A stretch of 9,009 nt of DNA from Gemmatimonadales bacterium (GTDB taxonomy: Bacteria > Gemmatimonadota > Gemmatimonadetes > Palauibacterales > Palauibacteraceae): contig DAOVWI010000081.1 in NCBI GenBank assembly GCA_030636765.1, positions 1 to 9,009 on the forward strand. Reading direction: 5' to 3'. This document shows positions 5,395-9,009 of this stretch, piece by piece. The notes under the pieces are model-generated. The model ran no database searches. It was not told the DNA's origin and saw nothing but the letters and a program-made list of their open reading frames with translations. The position numbers were made by a program, and so were the translations under genes. Within the stretch, counting starts at the first letter, position 1; each line of letters starts with the position of its first letter.

Positions 5395-7359
5395 GAACGA
5401 GCCCGCTCGAAGCGCTCACGCACACACCGGCTGCGTACCCGGGCGCTGGCCGCCATGTGGATCTTGCTCGGATGCGTCTTCCTCGGACGCGCGGTCCAGC
5501 TCCAGGTGATCGAGCGGGACCTGTGGCTCGAACGGGCCCGAGCCCAATACGCGACCCACGTCGACCTGCCCGCGGAGCGGGGGGCGATTCTGGATCGGAA
5601 TGGTCGCTCGCTCGTGATCGCGGCGCGGCGATTCCGCGGCTACGTGGCCGTTCGCGAGATGACCGATCCCGACCGCTCGATCGCCGCCATCGGGCGTATC
5701 CTGGGCCTTTCACGCAGCGAAGAGGCGAAGCTGGCGGCCGCCGACGGTGGCTGGGCCGTTCTGCCGCGACGGGTGTCCGCCGAGGACCAGGCTCGTCTCA
5801 AGGATGCGGTTCGCCGCGGGCTCCACTTCGAGTCGCTCGCAGGCCGCATCTATCCCGAGGACGTCGCTCACAACCTGCTGGGGAGCATAAGGGTGGACGG
5901 CCGCGGCCGGTCGGGCCTCGAGCTGACTCTCGATTCGCTCCTTCGGGGCGAACCGGGCCGTGCTCTGACTCAGCGGGATGGCAAGGGAGACTACCACCGG
6001 CTTCCCGGGGCCGCCGTCTCACCGCCGAAGCGCGGCCACGACGTGGTGCTCACGATCGATGCGGATCTTCAGGCGATCGCGGAGGACGCGCTTGACCAGG
6101 CGATCGAATCCTCGGGGGCCTCCGGCGGGGATCTCCTCATGGTGGATCCCAAGACGGGAGACCTGCTCGCCGTGGCGAGCCGCCGCCTGGATGGATCTCT
6201 CAAGGTCCCGGCCTTCACGGATCCCTTCGAGCCCGGCTCGACCCTCAAGCCGTTTCTTCTCTCCGCGCTCCTCACCGAGGGTCTCGTCTCGCTGGATGAC
6301 TCGATCGACGTGCATCACGGCGTCTACAAGGACGGCCGGCGCGTCATCCGGGACGTCCACCCCTACGATGTCCTCACGGTGGCGGAGGTGGTCCGTTACT
6401 CGAGCAACGTCGGAGCCGTGCTCCTGGCCAAGCGCCTGACTCCCGATGTGCACTATCGATACCTCCGCGATTTCGGCTTCGGGCTCCCGACCGGGATCGA
6501 GTACCCGGCCGAGTCCGGCGGCGTCCTGCGCCGGCCGCAGCACTGGTCGGCGCTCAGCCAGGCGTCTCTGGCGATGGGCTACGAGATATCGGTCACCTCG
6601 CTGCAGCTCGTGATGGCGTATGCCGCTCTTGCCAACGGCGGACGCCTGCTCCGTCCGAGGCTCGTCAAGGAGGTGCGAAGCCCGACCGGAAAGCGTGCTC
6701 AGTACCGCTCCCCTCAAACGATACGCAGGGTGCTGGACACAAGCGTGACCGACAAGGTCACGCAGGTCCTCACGTTCGTCGTGGAGGGCGGTACCGGCAA
6801 GCGAGCGGCCATGAGCACGATCACGGTCGCGGGGAAATCGGGAACGGCCCGCCTCTTGAGCCGGGACGGGGGGTATCAAAACAGGTATGGAGCGTCGTTC
6901 ATCGCGTACAGCCCTGCTGAAGATCCCAGTCTCGTCATCCTCGCGAAGCTGGAGGACCCTCAGGGCGCCTACTATGGCGGTGCCGTGGCCGCACCGATCA
7001 GTCGGAGCGCGCTGCAGGCGGCGCTCGCGACACGCGGGGTGACTATCTCGAGGGGGACGACTCTTCCAGCGTCGTTTCGGTTCGACTGGGGAGTCGATGG
7101 GCTCGGTTCCAGACGCGCGGCCCCGTCGGCCGGCGTTGTCTTCGCGGTTCATGACGGCTCGGCCCGGTGGGAGGCGGCCGAGCACCCGAAGGCCAGCCGG
7201 TGGCTGCCGGACCTCCGCGGTCTGAGCATCCGATCGGCGGCAGCGCGCCTCCATGCGCTTGGTCTTCGGGCACATCTCGAGGCTCGCGGTCGCGTGGCAT
7301 CCCAGTCGCCCGTGCCCGGCTCGAGAGTAACAATGGGTTCGGTCGTACTGCTGCGTTGA
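5347..7359 (+). CDS. ftsI: septal peptidoglycan transpeptidase FtsI (class B PBP) with PASTA domain
   Basis: A 670-residue penicillin-binding protein that cross-links septal peptidoglycan in the periplasm. A long, very basic cytoplasmic tail (1-30, built from heptad repeats) leads to a membrane anchor (about 32-50). The pedestal domain begins with ERGAILDRNGRSL. The transpeptidase domain shows all three active-site motifs: STLK (298-301, catalytic Ser298) in FEPGSTLKPFL, SSN (352-354) in YSSNVG, and KSG (497-499) in AGKSGTA. Residues about 620-670 (LPDLRGLSIRSAAARLHALG onward, ending VTMGSVVLLR) form one PASTA domain. Such a tail occurs in SpoVD/PBP2x-type proteins but not in the enterobacterial FtsI. 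ATG 5347 overlaps the ftsL stop; ATG 5368 in the second repeat is an equally spaced alternative, 7 residues shorter. murE follows. Confidence 0.95.
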   Translation: MKGRSDSMKDRSNSKQERARSKRSRTHRLRTRALAAMWILLGCVFLGRAVQLQVIERDLWLERARAQYATHVDLPAERGAILDRNGRSLVIAARRFRGYVAVREMTDPDRSIAAIGRILGLSRSEEAKLAAADGGWAVLPRRVSAEDQARLKDAVRRGLHFESLAGRIYPEDVAHNLLGSIRVDGRGRSGLELTLDSLLRGEPGRALTQRDGKGDYHRLPGAAVSPPKRGHDVVLTIDADLQAIAEDALDQAIESSGASGGDLLMVDPKTGDLLAVASRRLDGSLKVPAFTDPFEPGSTLKPFLLSALLTEGLVSLDDSIDVHHGVYKDGRRVIRDVHPYDVLTVAEVVRYSSNVGAVLLAKRLTPDVHYRYLRDFGFGLPTGIEYPAESGGVLRRPQHWSALSQASLAMGYEISVTSLQLVMAYAALANGGRLLRPRLVKEVRSPTGKRAQYRSPQTIRRVLDTSVTDKVTQVLTFVVEGGTGKRAAMSTITVAGKSGTARLLSRDGGYQNRYGASFIAYSPAEDPSLVILAKLEDPQGAYYGGAVAAPISRSALQAALATRGVTISRGTTLPASFRFDWGVDGLGSRRAAPSAGVVFAVHDGSARWEAAEHPKASRWLPDLRGLSIRSAAARLHALGLRAHLEARGRVASQSPVPGSRVTMGSVVLLR

Positions 7360-7397
7360 CGGTGAGCGGCGATCAATCTGGCTTGCTCGCACGCCGG

Positions 7398-7440
7398 CCC
7401 ACCCTTGCCGGGCAAGGGCGGCTGCCGACCGGTCGGTGGG
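7398..7440 (+). other. structured segment in the ftsI-murE gap
   Basis: The 95-nt gap before the chosen murE start holds three nested or adjacent dyads. CCCTTGCC (7402-7409) pairs with GGCAAGGG (7411-7418), realistically a 6-bp stem with a 5-nt loop. CCGACCGGTCGG (7425-7436) is a perfect 12-bp palindrome. CCCACC (7398-7403) can pair with GGTGGG (7435-7440), enclosing the first hairpin. The fold ends right at the putative murE ribosome binding site (7441-7446), so it could modulate access to it. If murE starts at 7362 instead, this is coding sequence. Confidence 0.4.
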
Positions 7441-7454
7441 AAGGGAAAGCAAAG

Positions 7455-8948
7455 GTGATCACGTCCGAGGCGGTTGTGGAGCGACTGCGGCTCCAGCGCG
7501 TGCCGGTCCGCTGGCGCGGAGGGCCGCCGAACGCCCTGCGATCGCTTACCGCCGACTCTCGCGCCGTGGGACCTGGCGATCTCTTCTGCGCCATAGTGGG
7601 TTCCAGAGTGGACGGCCACGCCTACCTCGGAGAGGCAAGCCGCGCGGGAGCGGCCGCCGCACTAGTGCAGCGCGCCGTCGAGAAGATTGCCCTCCCGCAG
7701 CTCATCGTCCCCGACACCCGCGAAGCGCTTGCCCACCTGGCGATGCTCTGGTCCGGCGATCCCGCGGCTCACCTGCGCCTCGTCGGCATCACGGGCACGA
7801 ACGGCAAGACGACGACCGCCTGGCTCGCACGCCACCTTCTCTCGGGCATCGAGCCTGCAGCGGCCGTCGGGACGCTGGGGATCGTCGGCTCGGAAGGCCG
7901 GATTCTGCCGGGAGCCCTCACGACGCCCGACGCTCTGGGGTTGGCCTCCACGCTGCGGACGCTGAGCGACGAGGGAGTGCGCCTCGTGGCGATGGAGGTT
8001 TCCTCGCACGCCCTCGATCAGCGTCGCGTGGACGGGATCCGGTTCGACTACGCCGTGTTCACGAGCTTCAGCCGCGAGCACCTGGACTACCACCATGAGA
8101 TGTCGAGTTATCTGCAGGCGAAGCTCCGGTTGACCGACCTGCTGTGGCCGGACGGAGTGCTGGTGGTCAACGCGGATGAGCCGGCCTGGGACGAGCTCAG
8201 GGCCCCAAACGGGGCGGCCCTCACCACGGGTTTTGGCGCCGAAGCCGACGTGCGCGCGGAAGGTGTGGAGGAGCGGCCATCGGGCACCTACTTCCGGCTC
8301 GCCGGCCGCTTCGGCGAGGCCGACGTCGAGCTTCCCCTGCTCGGTCGGTTCAACGTGGACAACGCGCTCTCGGCTGCCGCGGTGGCGCTGCACATCGGGA
8401 TGACGGTCGGGCAGACGGCCGACCGGCTCTCGAGCGTCCCTCAGGTGCCCGGGCGGTTCGAGATCCTGAGCACCGAGCCATCGCTCGTGGTGCGCGACTA
8501 CGCTCACACTCCCCTCGCCCTCACCCTCGCTCTTGCCGCGCTGCGCCCGCTTGCTCGCGGCCGGCTCATCCTCGTCTTCGGGTGCGGCGGAGACCGCGAT
8601 CGTGGCAAGCGGCCGATGATGGGCGAGGTCGCGGAATCCGGCGCGGATCGGGTGATCGTCACGTCCGACAACCCTCGCTCGGAGGACCCGCGTCTCATCG
8701 CCGAGGAGACCGTCGCCCGGATGAGCCCCTCGAGCTACGAGGTGGTCATCGACCGACGCGAGGCGATCGCCCGGGCGCTGGAGCACGCGAGGCCGGGCGA
8801 CGTCGTCCTCCTGGCCGGCAAGGGGCACGAGACGTATCAGATCATCGGCAATCGGGCGCTGCCGTTCGACGAGCCCGGGATCGTTGCCGAGATTCTGGGA
8901 GGCGAGAGGGTTGGCCGCGCGCCGCACGAAGGGGGTGGGGGCGCGTGA
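7455..8948 (+). CDS. murE: UDP-N-acetylmuramoyl-L-alanyl-D-glutamate--2,6-diaminopimelate ligase MurE
   Basis: A 497-residue cytoplasmic ATP-dependent ligase that adds the third stem-peptide residue to UDP-MurNAc-L-Ala-D-Glu. The N-terminal uridine-binding domain contains TADSRAVGPGDLFCAI. The Mur central domain has the P-loop TGTNGKTTT (113-121), MEVSSHALDQ, and the Lys of YLQAKLRL (Lys223), at the position of the carbamylated lysine in family members. The C-terminal domain has DYAHTP, GCGGDRDRGKR and DNPRSEDP. The DNPR motif (405-408) marks meso-diaminopimelate-specific enzymes. GTG 7455 is chosen because it gives the usual family length and AAGGGA (7441-7446) lies 8 nt upstream. An in-frame GTG at 7362, 2 nt after the ftsI stop, would add 31 residues and shares the GTG-AGC-GGC start seen elsewhere here. 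The stop overlaps the next gene's start. Confidence 0.95.
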   Translation: MITSEAVVERLRLQRVPVRWRGGPPNALRSLTADSRAVGPGDLFCAIVGSRVDGHAYLGEASRAGAAAALVQRAVEKIALPQLIVPDTREALAHLAMLWSGDPAAHLRLVGITGTNGKTTTAWLARHLLSGIEPAAAVGTLGIVGSEGRILPGALTTPDALGLASTLRTLSDEGVRLVAMEVSSHALDQRRVDGIRFDYAVFTSFSREHLDYHHEMSSYLQAKLRLTDLLWPDGVLVVNADEPAWDELRAPNGAALTTGFGAEADVRAEGVEERPSGTYFRLAGRFGEADVELPLLGRFNVDNALSAAAVALHIGMTVGQTADRLSSVPQVPGRFEILSTEPSLVVRDYAHTPLALTLALAALRPLARGRLILVFGCGGDRDRGKRPMMGEVAESGADRVIVTSDNPRSEDPRLIAEETVARMSPSSYEVVIDRREAIARALEHARPGDVVLLAGKGHETYQIIGNRALPFDEPGIVAEILGGERVGRAPHEGGGGA

Positions 8949-9009
8949 GCGGGACAACCCCACTCCGTTCGGAAGCGGTGCGTGAAGCTCTCCGGATCAC
9001 TTCCGGCGG
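8945..9009 (+). CDS. murF: start of probable murF (truncated by window end)
   Basis: GTG 8945 overlaps the murE stop codon as GTGA and opens a frame that runs off the window after 21 codons: MSGTTPLRSEAVREALRITS, then G. GAAGGGGG (8928-8935) lies 9 nt upstream. In dcw clusters murE is usually followed by murF, which adds D-Ala-D-Ala to the stem peptide, and a helix such as SEAVREALRI fits the N-terminal domain of that family. The visible part is too short to prove identity, so the call is by position. Confidence 0.6.
   Translation, partial: MSGTTPLRSEAVREALRITSG

Noticed and set aside
7167..7454. Long N-terminal extension of murE overlapping ftsI
   Set aside because: It would overlap the PASTA coding region by about 190 nt, has no ribosome binding site, and makes MurE far longer than the family.

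Overview
The window is strongly GC-rich and every supported gene lies on the + strand. Its right two thirds (about 3470-9009) is the front part of a division and cell wall (dcw) cluster in canonical order: mraZ, rsmH (mraW), an ftsL-like gene, ftsI (a PASTA-tailed class B penicillin-binding protein), murE, and the first 65 bases of a gene that by position is murF. MurE carries the DNPR signature of meso-diaminopimelate-adding ligases. Together with a secreted TPR protein that looks periplasmic, this suggests a high-GC diderm bacterium. Gemmatimonadota or a neighbouring phylum is my best guess, from general resemblance only.

Layout. Positions 1-212 may hold the end of an unrecognised reading frame. 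At 163-672 is an unrecognised single-pass membrane protein with a good ribosome binding site. Positions 673-1457 hold no conventional gene. They contain an 18-bp-stem hairpin, three tandem 22-bp repeats touching it, two micro-ORFs (21 and 23 codons) and a 14-bp palindrome. At 1458-3275 is a 605-residue exported protein with an N-terminal CsgG/TolB-like domain followed by TPR repeats. A strong intrinsic terminator (3351-3392, with a cUUCGg loop) separates it from the dcw operon.

The dcw operon starts at a near-consensus sigma-70-type promoter (TTGACG, 18 bp, TAGAAT). It is followed by three GTGGGG boxes at exact 10-bp spacing, the expected autoregulatory operator of MraZ. The genes are tightly packed: mraZ to rsmH 40 nt, ftsL/ftsI ATGA overlap, murE/murF GTGA overlap. 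MraZ regulates the operon; RsmH methylates 16S rRNA; FtsL and FtsI belong to the septal divisome; MurE and MurF build the peptidoglycan stem peptide.

The gene content is ordinary. The unusual part is the translation-start architecture. The ftsL start region is duplicated, creating a 9-codon leader ORF. The ftsI start codon is duplicated within a 21-bp codon-phased tandem repeat. A GTG-AGC-GG start sequence recurs at five places. I found no mobile element, CRISPR array, tRNA or rRNA.
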